A stretch of 64,000 nt of DNA from assembly GCF_030816505.1 (NCBI RefSeq), contig NZ_JAUSYB010000001.1, forward strand, positions 1,116,001 through 1,180,000, given 5' to 3'. Made by a program: the position numbers and the translations under genes. How positions within the stretch are numbered: position 1 is the stretch's first letter; each line of letters opens with the position of its first letter. This stretch comes from Microbacterium sp. W4I20. GTDB taxonomy: Bacteria > Actinomycetota > Actinomycetes > Actinomycetales > Microbacteriaceae. Shown one piece after another: positions 49,201-57,429 of this stretch. Under the pieces are notes generated by a model. That model worked only from the letters and a program-made list of their open reading frames with translations, was not told the DNA's origin and searched no databases.

Positions 49201-49254
49201 CGCGGGTAGCCATTTCGTCAAAGGCTGTTGTTATTATGGCAACGCGGGTAGGGT
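49201..49254. promoter_or_regulatory. Putative IclR control region
   Basis: The imperfect palindrome GTTGTTATTATGGCAAC (49227-49243) lies in an AT-rich patch between the divergent IclR gene and the transporter operon. It is flanked by direct repeats of CGCGGGTAG (49201-49209 and 49243-49251). TAGGGT (49249-49254) lies six bases before the IclR ATG. IclR regulators commonly bind such palindromes and control the divergent operon. Confidence 0.5.
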
Positions 49255-49260
49255 GGTGAC

Positions 49261-50106
49261 ATGGATTCGACACCATCCCCCCGACGGAACTCCTCCGGTC
49301 TGAGCCGCGATATCGAGATCCTCGAACTCCTTGGCTCCGAAGACTCGCTGCGGTCGGGCGGTCTCGGGGTGTCCCAAGTCGCGCAGCTCACGGGCCGGGA
49401 CAAGGCCGTCGTGTCCCGAACGCTGGCCACGCTCGCCGAGGCCGGACTGCTGGAACGCGACGAGGAATCCCTCCGCTACCTGCTCGGCCCGCGGCTCTAT
49501 GCCCTCTCCGCCCGCACGGCGAGCACCACCCTCGTGCACGCGTCGCGCAGCATCCTGCGCCGCCTCGTCCAATCCACCAGGGAGACCAGTCACCTCTGCG
49601 TCCTGCGCGGCGGGAACGTCCTCACTCTTCTCAGCGAGCTGAGCCCCCACGACGTCCGCACCACGGGGTGGGCCGGTACGACGACCGCGGCGTGGCGCAC
49701 TCCGTCCGGTCGGGCGCTGCTGAGCGACTGGGACGAGGAATCCCTGGCCCAGTGGTACGAAGAGCATGGGCAGGACCGCCCGCTCGTCGGCTCATTCGAT
49801 CGCGCGGATGCTTCCGAGTTCCCCGTGCTCGATGCGCCGCCGCCCGGCAACGCCCCCGTCACCGACCTCGACAGTCTGCTCACCGAGCTCGCCCGCATCC
49901 GCGAGCAGGGGTTCGCCCTGTCCGACGAGGAACTCGAGTTCGGTGTCGTCGCAGCGTCCGCTCCGATCATCGACTTCACCGGACGCGTCGTGGCAGCCGT
50001 GAACGTCAGCGCTCCCAAAGCCCGTATCGGTCACCGTCTCGACGCGCTCGGCGGGCTCGTCGCGCGCGCAGCTCGAGAACTCTCGTCGCGGCTCGGCGCA
50101 TCCTGA
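49261..50106 (+). CDS. IclR family transcriptional regulator
   Basis: The 281-residue protein has an N-terminal winged helix (LSRDIEILELLGSEDSLRSGGLGVSQVAQLTGRDKAVVSRTLATLAEAGLLERD). An effector-binding GAF-like IclR domain contains TSHLCVLRGGNVLTLLSE, WRTPSGRALLSD and VVAAVNVSAP. It most likely senses the operon's substrate or product and controls the divergent ten-gene operon. The ATG is six bases after TAGGGT. Confidence 0.92.
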   Translation: MDSTPSPRRNSSGLSRDIEILELLGSEDSLRSGGLGVSQVAQLTGRDKAVVSRTLATLAEAGLLERDEESLRYLLGPRLYALSARTASTTLVHASRSILRRLVQSTRETSHLCVLRGGNVLTLLSELSPHDVRTTGWAGTTTAAWRTPSGRALLSDWDEESLAQWYEEHGQDRPLVGSFDRADASEFPVLDAPPPGNAPVTDLDSLLTELARIREQGFALSDEELEFGVVAASAPIIDFTGRVVAAVNVSAPKARIGHRLDALGGLVARAARELSSRLGAS

Positions 50107-50124
50107 GGCCTGCCGGCCCGCGCG

Positions 50125-51180
50125 TCAGCGCGTCTTCGGCGGCGCCGTGCTCTCCCGCACGATGAGCTCGGTCCCCACGAGCGGCGTCTGCTGACGCTCT
50201 TCGCCGTCGAGCTCGACGAGAAGGGCATCGACGGCGAGCGCGCCGACCCGCTCCGGATGCTGCTGCACGGTGGTCAGCGGGGGCCAGAGCTGCGCCGCAT
50301 CCGGCAGTCCGTCGAAGCCGACGATGCTGACGTCGCCCGGCACCTCGCGGCCGACCTCGCGGAAGGCCCGCAGGACGCCGATCGCCATCTGGTCGTTCGC
50401 GGCGAACACTGCGGTGACCCCGTCGAGCTCACGCAGTCGAAGGCCGGCTTCGTAGCCGGAGGCCGCCGACCAGTCCCCCTGAATGACCTCGGGGATCGTG
50501 AGGCCCCGGGCGTCGAGCGTCGCGCGCCAGGCCTCGCGCCGACGCTCTGCGGAGTACGACTTGGCCGGCCCCGCGACGTGCCACACGGTGTCGTGGCCGA
50601 GGTCGAGCAGGTGTTCGGTCGCGAGCGTCGCGCCCTGCGCCTGGTCGGTGTCGACGAACGGATGCGTGTCGGCGCGGTTCGAGTCCACGAAGACGACCGG
50701 CAGCCCCGCGGGGATCTCGATGTCGGCCTCGTCGAGCTGATGCGCCTCGATGACGATGATGATGCCGTCGACCGCGTGCTCCTCGAGCCGACGGAAGGCG
50801 CCCGCGACGGTCTCCCCGGCGCTCGACTCGACGGGGATGAGCGTCAGGGCGTAGCCGAGCTGCGCGGCGCGCACGGCGATCGCATCGAGGGTGCGCTGGT
50901 TTCCGTACGAGCTGAATGAGAACATCACCACGCCGATGGTGCGGAAGCGCCCGGACCGCAGGGCGCGCGCGGCGCTGTTCGGGCGGTAGCCGAGACTCTG
51001 CATGGCGGCTTCCACCCGCTCGCGCGTCGCCGCTCCGACGTATCCGCGGGAGTTCACCACCCGTGAGACGGTCTGTCCGGAGACCCCGGCTTCCCGGGCC
51101 ACATCCTCCATCGACGGCTCGCGACGACGCTGCGAGGGCTCTGTCAGATGCTCCGAGGACACGATCAACCGTCCATTCAT
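50125..51180 (-). CDS. LacI family transcriptional regulator
   Basis: The 351-residue repressor has the LacI helix-turn-helix (SMEDVAREAGVSGQTVSRVVNSRGYVGAATRERVEAAMQSLGYRPNSAARAL) after a 22-residue head. A periplasmic-binding-like effector domain follows (RTIGVVMFSFSSYGNQ, VFAANDQMAIGVLRAFREVGREVPGDVSIVGFDGLPD). The ATG at 51178-51180 lies inside one of two operator-like repeats, which suggests autorepression. It is divergent from the carbohydrate ABC operon and GH35 gene, which it probably controls in response to a galactoside. Confidence 0.93.
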   Translation of the reverse strand: MNGRLIVSSEHLTEPSQRRREPSMEDVAREAGVSGQTVSRVVNSRGYVGAATRERVEAAMQSLGYRPNSAARALRSGRFRTIGVVMFSFSSYGNQRTLDAIAVRAAQLGYALTLIPVESSAGETVAGAFRRLEEHAVDGIIIVIEAHQLDEADIEIPAGLPVVFVDSNRADTHPFVDTDQAQGATLATEHLLDLGHDTVWHVAGPAKSYSAERRREAWRATLDARGLTIPEVIQGDWSAASGYEAGLRLRELDGVTAVFAANDQMAIGVLRAFREVGREVPGDVSIVGFDGLPDAAQLWPPLTTVQQHPERVGALAVDALLVELDGEERQQTPLVGTELIVRESTAPPKTR

Positions 51181-51231
51181 ATGTTGACGTTGACACACTA
51201 GCAGCGGATCGCATATGTTGACGTAGACACA
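51178..51231. promoter_or_regulatory. Tandem putative LacI operators
   Basis: CATATGTTGACGT-GACACA type sequences occur at 51178-51197 and 51212-51231, differing by one base (T or A) and spaced 34 bases apart, about three helical turns. Read on the minus strand they are TGTC(A/T)ACGTCAACATATG, close to the TGnnAACG core of LacI-family sites. The first copy spans the repressor start codon. Confidence 0.65.
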
Positions 51232-51270
51232 TGGCGCATCGAGCGCTCCCACCCGAAGAAGGTCTCGTCG

Positions 51271-52188
51271 ATGACGACTGAAATCCCCGCAGCTCTCGGA
51301 GCCCCAGGCATCCGACGCCGCGACAAGCGCGACTGGAAGGGATGGGCCTTCGTCGGCCCGTTCATGGTCGTGTTCGCCCTGGTGTTCCTGACACCGCTCG
51401 CCTACGCCCTGTACCTGAGCTTCTTCCAGGAGAGGCTCATCGGCGGCAACTCGTTCGTCGGTCTCGACAACTACGTCCGCGCGCTGAGCGACCCGCAGTT
51501 CTGGGAGGCGTTCGGCCGCGTGCTGATCTTCCTCGTCGTGCAGGTGCCGATCATGCTCGTGCTCGCGCTCGGCGCGGCCCTGGCCCTCGACAGCGCACGG
51601 CTGCGCGGAGCCTCCTTCTTCCGCATCATCATCTTCCTGCCGTACGCCGTGCCGGCCGTCGTCGCGGTGCTCATGTGGGGCTACATCTACGGCGACCAGT
51701 TCGGTCTCGCCAGCAACGTCAACGACTTCCTCGGCATCGACGCCATCACCCCGTTCGCCAAGGAATGGATGCTGGTCTCGATCGGCAACATCGTCACGTG
51801 GGAGTTCGTCGGCTACAACATGCTGATCTTCTACTCGTCGCTGAAGACCATTCCCACCGACATGTACGAGGCCGCCTCGCTCGACGGCGCCGGGGCGTGG
51901 CGGACGATCTTCTCGATCAAGATCCCCTCCGTCCGCGGCGCACTCGTGATCGCCACGATCTTCTCGATCATCGGCAGCTTCCAGCTCTTCAACGAGCCGA
52001 ACATCCTGCGCCCGCTCGCCCCGAACGTGATCACCACGTTCTTCACCCCGAACATGTACGCGTACAACCTGTCGTTCGCAGGCCAGCAGTTCAACTACGC
52101 CGCAACGATCGCCATCATCATGGGCGTCATCACCGCGGTCATCGCCTACGTCGTGCAGCTGCGCGGCTCGAAGTCTGAGGTGCGCTGA
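51271..52188 (+). CDS. Carbohydrate ABC transporter permease (MalF type)
   Basis: The 305-residue, six-helix protein belongs to the sugar-permease family. It has FVGPFMVVFALVFLTPLAYALYLSFFQERLIGGNSFVGLDNY at the start and the EAA loop MYEAASLDGAGAWRTIFSIKIPSVRGALVIATIFSIIGSFQLFNEP. It forms the channel with the following permease. The start has a GAAGAAGG site upstream. The MalG-type gene begins two bases after the stop. No ATPase gene is present; a shared MsiK-type ATPase elsewhere is likely. Confidence 0.93.
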   Translation: MTTEIPAALGAPGIRRRDKRDWKGWAFVGPFMVVFALVFLTPLAYALYLSFFQERLIGGNSFVGLDNYVRALSDPQFWEAFGRVLIFLVVQVPIMLVLALGAALALDSARLRGASFFRIIIFLPYAVPAVVAVLMWGYIYGDQFGLASNVNDFLGIDAITPFAKEWMLVSIGNIVTWEFVGYNMLIFYSSLKTIPTDMYEAASLDGAGAWRTIFSIKIPSVRGALVIATIFSIIGSFQLFNEPNILRPLAPNVITTFFTPNMYAYNLSFAGQQFNYAATIAIIMGVITAVIAYVVQLRGSKSEVR

Positions 52189-52189
52189 C

Positions 52190-53080
52190 ATGGCACTCCT
52201 CCTCGCCCGCCCTTCCCGCAAGCGCCACGACCTGATGAATCCGCGCAAGTCCAACACCCTGCTGATCGTCATGGTCGTCTACGCGCTGTACACCCTGGTG
52301 CCGCTGGTCTGGCTGATCTTCAGCTCGACCAAGACGCAGTCGGGGCTGTTCAGCTCGTTCGGGCTCTGGTTCGCCGACGACTTCGCGTTCTTCGACAACA
52401 TCGTCGCCACATTCTCGTACCGCGACGGCATCTTCCTGCGCTGGCTCGGCAACACGCTCCTGTACGTCGTCGTCGGCGCGGGTGGCGCGACGCTGCTCGC
52501 GACGATGGCCGGCTACGGTCTCGCGAAGTTCCGCTTTCCCGGTCGCCGTGCGGTCTTCGCCGTCGTCCTCGGTGCCGTGGCGGTGCCCGGCACGGCCCTG
52601 GCGGTCCCGACCTTCCTGCTGTTCAGCGAGCTCGGGCTGACGAACACCCCCTGGGCGGTCATCATCCCCTCGCTGATCAGCCCGTTCGGCCTGTACCTGA
52701 TCTGGGTGTTCGCGACGGAGTCCGTGCCGACCGAGCTGCTCGAGGCCGCACGCATCGACGGCGCGGGCGAGTTCCGCACCTTCTTCACGATCTCGATGCG
52801 GCTCCTGGCGCCGGGCATCGTCACCGTGGCGCTCTTCACGGTCGTCGCGACCTGGAACAACTACTTCCTCCCCCTGATCATGCTGTCCGATCCCGCCTGG
52901 TACCCGCTCACCGTGGGCCTCAACCAGTGGAGCGCTCAGGCGATCGGAGCGGGATCCCAGCCCATCTACAACCTCGTGATCATGGGCTCCCTCCTCACGA
53001 TCATCCCGATCGTCATCGCCTTCCTGCTGCTGCAGCGGTTCTGGCAGTCAGGTCTCACCGCGGGAAGCGTCAAGCAGTAG
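52190..53080 (+). CDS. Carbohydrate ABC transporter permease (MalG type)
   Basis: The 296-residue membrane protein has GNTLLYVVVGAGGATLLATMAGYGLAKFRFPGRR and the EAA loop ELLEAARIDGAGEFRTFFTISMRLLAPGIVTVALFTVVATWNNYFLPLIML, which identify the MalG family. It pairs with the preceding MalF-type protein and follows it after one base. The binding-protein gene begins 66 bases later. Confidence 0.93.
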   Translation: MALLLARPSRKRHDLMNPRKSNTLLIVMVVYALYTLVPLVWLIFSSTKTQSGLFSSFGLWFADDFAFFDNIVATFSYRDGIFLRWLGNTLLYVVVGAGGATLLATMAGYGLAKFRFPGRRAVFAVVLGAVAVPGTALAVPTFLLFSELGLTNTPWAVIIPSLISPFGLYLIWVFATESVPTELLEAARIDGAGEFRTFFTISMRLLAPGIVTVALFTVVATWNNYFLPLIMLSDPAWYPLTVGLNQWSAQAIGAGSQPIYNLVIMGSLLTIIPIVIAFLLLQRFWQSGLTAGSVKQ

Positions 53081-53146
53081 CCCCCGCACTTCCGGCATCA
53101 CCACCGCGGTCCGACGCTGGACCGCACCTCCCGAAAGGACACAGCA

Positions 53147-54505
53147 ATGAAGCACCTTCCCTCCCCCGCGCGTCGCACCCTCACGGTGCTCGCCGCGGGC
53201 ACCGTGGCAGCGCTGGCGCTGGCCGGCTGCGGCGCCGGAAACACCGGTGACGCCGGCGGCGGCAACGCGGGCTCCGGTTCGTTCGACTCCGTCGAGGCGG
53301 CACTCGAGAAGGGCGGCGAGATCACCTACTGGTCGTGGACCCCGTCCGCCGAGGCGCAGGTCGCAGCCTTCGAGAAGGAATACCCGAACGTCACCGTCAA
53401 CCTCGTCAACGCCGGCACCAACAACGAGGAGTACACGAAGCTGCAGAACGCCATCAAGGCCGGCTCCGGTGCTCCCGACGTCGTGCAGGTCGAGTACTAC
53501 GCCTTCCCGCAGTTCGCCCTGACCGACGCGTTCGTCGACCTGTCGCAGTACGGCTTCGCCGACTTCGAAGACGACTACACCGCGTCGACCTGGAACTCCG
53601 TCACCGACGGCGACGCCGTCTACGGCCTGCCGCAGGACTCCGGCCCCATGGCCCTCTTCTACAACAAGGCCGTGTTCGATGCCGCAGGCGTCGAGGTTCC
53701 CACCACCTGGGACGAGTACTACGAGGCGGCCAAGACCATCCACGCGGCGAACCCCGACGCATACATCACCAACGACGCCGGTGACGCGGGCTTCGCGACA
53801 TCGATGATCTGGCAGGCGGGTGGCCAGCCGTTCGAGACCGACGGAACCGACGTCACCATCGACCTGGAGGATGCCGGCTCGAAGAAGTGGACCGAGAACT
53901 GGAACCGCCTCGTCGAGGAAGACCTCGTCGCGCCGTACGGCAGCTGGAGCGACGAGTGGTTCCGCGCCCTCGGCGACGGAAGCCTCGCGACCCTCGTGAT
54001 CGGCGCCTGGATGCCCGGCAACCTGATCACGGGCGCACCGGACGGTGCCGGTGACTGGCGCGTCGCCCCAATGCCGAGCTACGACGGCAAGCCCGCCAGC
54101 GCCGAGAACGGCGGCGGCGGCCAGGCTGTCACCACGCAGAGCAAGAACCCCGAGCTCGCGGCCGGTTTCCTGTGGTGGCTGAACAACTCCGAGGACAGCA
54201 TCTCGATCTTCCTCGAGTCGGGCGGGTTCCCGTCGACGAACGCGGAGCTGTCGAGCGAGGAGTTCCTCGCCGATGCGCCCGAGTACTTCGGCGGCCAGAA
54301 GATCAACGAGGTCCTCGCGGCAGCCGCCGGTGACGTCGTCCAAGGCTGGAACTACCTCCCGTACCAGGTGTACGCGAACAGCATCTTCGGCGACACCGTC
54401 GGCCAGTCGTACCAGAGCGGAACCGACCTGAACCAGGGCCTGACCTCCTGGCAGGACGCGCTGACCGAGTACGGCAACGCACAGGGCTTCACCGTCAACA
54501 AGTAG
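53147..54505 (+). CDS. Carbohydrate ABC transporter substrate-binding lipoprotein
   Basis: The 452-residue lipoprotein has a lipobox ending at Cys28 (LALAGC) after a basic signal region. The SBP_bac_1 domain includes YWSWTPSAEAQVAAFEKEYPNVTVNLVNAGTNNEEYTKL, GLPQDSGPMALFYNKAVFDAAGV and LEDAGSKKWTENWNRL. It binds an oligosaccharide outside the membrane. Its place beside a GH35 beta-galactosidase suggests a galactoside. AAAGGA precedes the start. A 57-base hairpin structure follows the stop. Confidence 0.92.
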   Translation: MKHLPSPARRTLTVLAAGTVAALALAGCGAGNTGDAGGGNAGSGSFDSVEAALEKGGEITYWSWTPSAEAQVAAFEKEYPNVTVNLVNAGTNNEEYTKLQNAIKAGSGAPDVVQVEYYAFPQFALTDAFVDLSQYGFADFEDDYTASTWNSVTDGDAVYGLPQDSGPMALFYNKAVFDAAGVEVPTTWDEYYEAAKTIHAANPDAYITNDAGDAGFATSMIWQAGGQPFETDGTDVTIDLEDAGSKKWTENWNRLVEEDLVAPYGSWSDEWFRALGDGSLATLVIGAWMPGNLITGAPDGAGDWRVAPMPSYDGKPASAENGGGGQAVTTQSKNPELAAGFLWWLNNSEDSISIFLESGGFPSTNAELSSEEFLADAPEYFGGQKINEVLAAAAGDVVQGWNYLPYQVYANSIFGDTVGQSYQSGTDLNQGLTSWQDALTEYGNAQGFTVNK

Positions 54506-54513
54506 CACGTCGG

Positions 54514-54570
54514 CTGCGCGGGGACCCCGGCCCTTCGACAGGCTCAGGGACCCAGGGGTTCCCCGCGCAG
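54514..54570 (+). terminator. Large hairpin with repeat in its loop
   Basis: CTGCGCGGGGACCCC (54514-54528) pairs with GGGGTTCCCCGCGCAG (54555-54570), with one bulged base. The 26-base interior contains the dispersed repeat at 54531-54552, whose ends also pair. It lies between the binding-protein stop and the GH35 start and may attenuate or stabilise the upstream mRNA. It could equally be a small palindromic mobile repeat. Confidence 0.65.
54531..54552 (+). repeat. Dispersed palindromic repeat, intergenic copy
   Basis: CCCTTCGACAGGCTCAGGG plus ACC, differing by one base from the copy in ribE at 36588-36609. Its inverse reads CCCTGAGCCTGTCGAAGGG, a short palindromic element of a type I recall as common in actinobacterial genomes. 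Confidence 0.8.
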
Positions 54571-54599
54571 TCACCTCCGACCGAAAGCACCACGAAAAC

Positions 54600-56336
54600 G
54601 TGACCTCCTTCTCCCTCGGCGCCACCGACTTCCTCCGCGACGGCGTGCCGCACCAGGTGATCTCCGGCGCTCTGCACTACTTCCGGGTGCACCCCGACCA
54701 GTGGCAGGACCGCATCCACAAGGCGCGACTCATGGGTCTGAACACCATCGAGACCTACGTCGCCTGGAACGCGCACGAGCCGCGTCGCGGCGACTGGGAT
54801 GCGAGCGGATGGAACGACCTCGGTCGATTCCTCGACCTCGTGCACGCCGAGGGCATGGACGCCATCGTGCGCCCCGGCCCCTACATCTGCGCCGAATGGC
54901 ACAACGGCGGACTCCCGGTCTGGCTCACCGGCGGCGAGCGCGAACTGCGCTCCTCCGAGCCGGCATTCCTCGCCGACGTGAGCGCATACCTGCGCCGCGT
55001 CTACGAGATCGTGGCGCCGCGCCAGATCGATCGCGGCGGCCCGGTCGTGCTCGTGCAGATCGAGAACGAATACGGCGCGTACGGCGCCGACAAGGCCTAC
55101 CTCGAAGCGCTCGTCGCGGTCACGAGGGACTCCGGCATCACCGTGCCGCTGACCACGGTCGACCAGCCGGTCGATCAGATGCTGGCCGACGGCAGCCTTC
55201 CTGACCTGCACAAGACCGGATCCTTCGGCTCGCGCAGCGTGGAGCGGCTTGAAACCCTCCGGAAGCACCAGCCCACCGGCCCCCTCATGTGCTCGGAGTT
55301 CTGGGACGGGTGGTTCGACTGGTGGGGCGGAGTGCATCACACGACCGACGTCGCCGCCGCGGCATCCGATCTCGACGCACTCCTCGCCGCCGGCGCCTCG
55401 GTCAACATCTACATGTTCCACGGGGGCACCAACTTCGGCCTCACCAACGGAGCCAACGACAAGGGGCGCTACCTGCCGCTCGTCACCTCGTACGACTACG
55501 ACGCCCCGCTCGACGAGGCCGGCGAGCCGACAAGCAAGTTCTTCGCCTTCCGCGAGGTGATCTCCCGGTACGCCCCGGTGCCCGAGGAGCTTCCGGCCGC
55601 GGCCGCGCCGCTGCCGGCCTTCGAGGTCGACCTGACTCCCGCCGGAGCATGGACGGATGCCGCGGCATCCCCCCTGGTCACCGATCGCCCGCAGACGTTC
55701 GACGAACTCGCCCACCTCAGCGCGCTCGTGCGCTACGACGTGGAATTGCCCGGGAACGACGGCGGGCTGCTCACTGTCGAGGACGTTCGCGACCTCGCCT
55801 GGGTGAGTGTCGACGGACAGCACGTCGGCACGCTCTCGAGGACGCGCCACGACCGCGCGGTGCGGATTCCTGCGGGACGCACGCTCAGCATCCTCGTCGA
55901 AGACCAGGGCCGAGTGAACTACGACCACCGCTTGGGCGAGGAGAAGGGGCTGATCGGCGTCGTCGCACTCGACGGCACCCCGCTCACCGGGTGGCGTTCG
56001 ACGCCTCTCGACGTCCGCCCGATCGCGGCGGAGGTCGGCGCCCGTCAGGACAGCGTGCTCACAGGCAGCGGCCCGACGGCCTGGACCGCAGACTTCACGC
56101 TGGAGTCGGCGTCCGACCTCTTCCTCGACACCGCGTCGTGGAGCAAAGGCTACGCGTTCGTCAACGGATTCTTCCTCGGCCGCTACTGGCGCAACGGTCC
56201 GCAGCGCACACTGTACGTTCCTGCGCCCGCGACGCTGGCGGGATCGAACCGCTTGGTGGTGCTGGAGTTGGAGCATGTCCTGGCACCGCGGGCGAAGTTC
56301 GTGCCTGCGCTGTCTCTCGGCGTCACGGAGGAGTGA
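54600..56336 (+). CDS. Beta-galactosidase, glycoside hydrolase family 35
   Basis: The 578-residue retaining glycosidase has an N-terminal GH35 barrel: GALHYFRVHPDQWQDRI, TYVAWNAHEP and RPGPYICAEWHNGG. The acid/base Glu157 is in QIENEYGAYG and the nucleophile Glu233 in CSEFWDGWFDWWG. MFHGGTNFGLTNGAN is the other family signature. C-terminal beta-sandwich domains end SLGVTEE. There is no signal peptide, so it cleaves imported galactosides in the cytoplasm. The start is a GTG. It is the last gene of the LacI-controlled locus, 94 bases after the binding protein. Confidence 0.95.
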   Translation: MTSFSLGATDFLRDGVPHQVISGALHYFRVHPDQWQDRIHKARLMGLNTIETYVAWNAHEPRRGDWDASGWNDLGRFLDLVHAEGMDAIVRPGPYICAEWHNGGLPVWLTGGERELRSSEPAFLADVSAYLRRVYEIVAPRQIDRGGPVVLVQIENEYGAYGADKAYLEALVAVTRDSGITVPLTTVDQPVDQMLADGSLPDLHKTGSFGSRSVERLETLRKHQPTGPLMCSEFWDGWFDWWGGVHHTTDVAAAASDLDALLAAGASVNIYMFHGGTNFGLTNGANDKGRYLPLVTSYDYDAPLDEAGEPTSKFFAFREVISRYAPVPEELPAAAAPLPAFEVDLTPAGAWTDAAASPLVTDRPQTFDELAHLSALVRYDVELPGNDGGLLTVEDVRDLAWVSVDGQHVGTLSRTRHDRAVRIPAGRTLSILVEDQGRVNYDHRLGEEKGLIGVVALDGTPLTGWRSTPLDVRPIAAEVGARQDSVLTGSGPTAWTADFTLESASDLFLDTASWSKGYAFVNGFFLGRYWRNGPQRTLYVPAPATLAGSNRLVVLELEHVLAPRAKFVPALSLGVTEE

Positions 56337-56343
56337 ACCGGGT

Positions 56344-56832
56344 TCAGTCGCGGTACCTGTGCCAGAGCCCGGCGGACAACCGCTCGGCATCAGCGTCATG
56401 GATGCGCTGCCAGTTCCGACCGTTGCGGGCAAAGGTGGCCCGCACACCGCCCGGCACCTGCGCCTGGTCGATCGGTTCCGCGAGCCACTCGCAGGGCCGG
56501 ACATGTACGAGGTCCACGGCGGCGGCGTCCTCCCCGGGGTCATACGCCCACGGGCCGGCGATGCGTCCGAGATAGGTCAGGCCGTCGACATCCCTCGTCC
56601 ACACGAACGCACCGATCGGCGCCTTCGCGAACCGTTCGATACGCCACGCCAATCGGATGCCGGACTGCGCGTCTGCCGTGACCAGCGCCTCGGCCAGTGA
56701 GCCGGGAGCCGCCTCCAGCCTGCCGCCGATGCCGCAGATGCCGAGCTCGAGGGCCCGCTCCGGCCCCACACCGCGGGGCACCGAATCGTCGCGCGAGCGC
56801 ATCGGTGCACGATAGATCGGCATCTCGCTCAT
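56344..56832 (-). CDS. Unknown protein with possible PUA-like fold
   Basis: The 162-residue protein starts MSEMPIYRAPMRSRDD. Its middle part reads GAFVWTRDVDGLTYLGRIAGPWAYDP, then VDLVHVRPCEWL, and its end NGRNWQRIHD. The aromatic YLGRI...Y..D..HVR.V.W arrangement resembles EVE/PUA-like modules that bind modified bases in restriction and RNA-binding proteins; this is a pattern impression only. It overlaps the phosphoesterase gene by ATGA, so the two are coupled. It converges on the GH35 gene with seven bases between. Confidence 0.6.
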   Translation of the reverse strand: MSEMPIYRAPMRSRDDSVPRGVGPERALELGICGIGGRLEAAPGSLAEALVTADAQSGIRLAWRIERFAKAPIGAFVWTRDVDGLTYLGRIAGPWAYDPGEDAAAVDLVHVRPCEWLAEPIDQAQVPGGVRATFARNGRNWQRIHDADAERLSAGLWHRYRD

Positions 56833-57326
56833 CGAACAGGCACCAGCGTCGTGTCGATCGACGTCCCATCGATCATGGCCCACATCATCGTGCAGACCGG
56901 CTGGCGACGCCGGTCGGTGGGCGACCCGGGGTTCAGCAGGCGCATTCCCGCGGGAGACACGGTGTCCCAGGGGATGTGCGAGTGTCCGAAGACGAGCAGA
57001 TCAGTGTCTGCGAAGGCGGCGTCCATCCTCTCTTCCCGACGGGTCGCCGCGCCGGTCTCGTGGATGACCGCGATCCCGACGTCCTCGACCCTGAACCGGG
57101 CGATCTCGGGAAGCCGCGCGCGAAGCTCGGGGCCGTCGTTGTTGCCGTACACCCCGTGGAACGAGCGGGCCCGCGATTCGAGCAGGTCGAGCGTCGGCGA
57201 GTCGACCCAGTCCCCCGCGTGTACGACCACGTCCGCATCGTCGATCGCGCGCAGCACGGCGTCCGGCAGGCGACGGGCGCGCTTCGGTACGTGCGTGTCG
57301 GCGAGCAGCAGCATCCGCGTGGTCAT
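56829..57326 (-). CDS. Metallophosphoesterase (YfcE/MJ0936 type)
   Basis: The 165-residue protein has the calcineurin-like metal motifs in order: LLLADTHVPK (DxH), VVHAGDWVD (GDxx), VYGNNDGPELR (GNxD), VIHETG and VFGHSHIPW (GHxH). Such small enzymes are phosphodiesterases acting on cyclic nucleotides, nucleic acid ends or phosphoproteins. TAGCGT (57334-57339) lies seven bases upstream of the ATG, which supports this start and a leaderless mRNA. It is the first gene of a pair with the PUA-like unknown. Confidence 0.88.
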   Translation of the reverse strand: MTTRMLLLADTHVPKRARRLPDAVLRAIDDADVVVHAGDWVDSPTLDLLESRARSFHGVYGNNDGPELRARLPEIARFRVEDVGIAVIHETGAATRREERMDAAFADTDLLVFGHSHIPWDTVSPAGMRLLNPGSPTDRRRQPVCTMMWAMIDGTSIDTTLVPVR

Positions 57327-57429
57327 GGACGACACGCTATCCGACACGCTCATCGCACACAGGCAACACTCAGGAAGGCGTAAACTCGCCCGAGTCCCTC
57401 GACAGATGGGGACTGAACGGAGAAGCACC

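Noticed and set aside
54531..54552. Possible transcription-factor site
   Set aside because: The near-identical copy inside the ribE coding sequence makes a dispersed repeat more likely than an operator.
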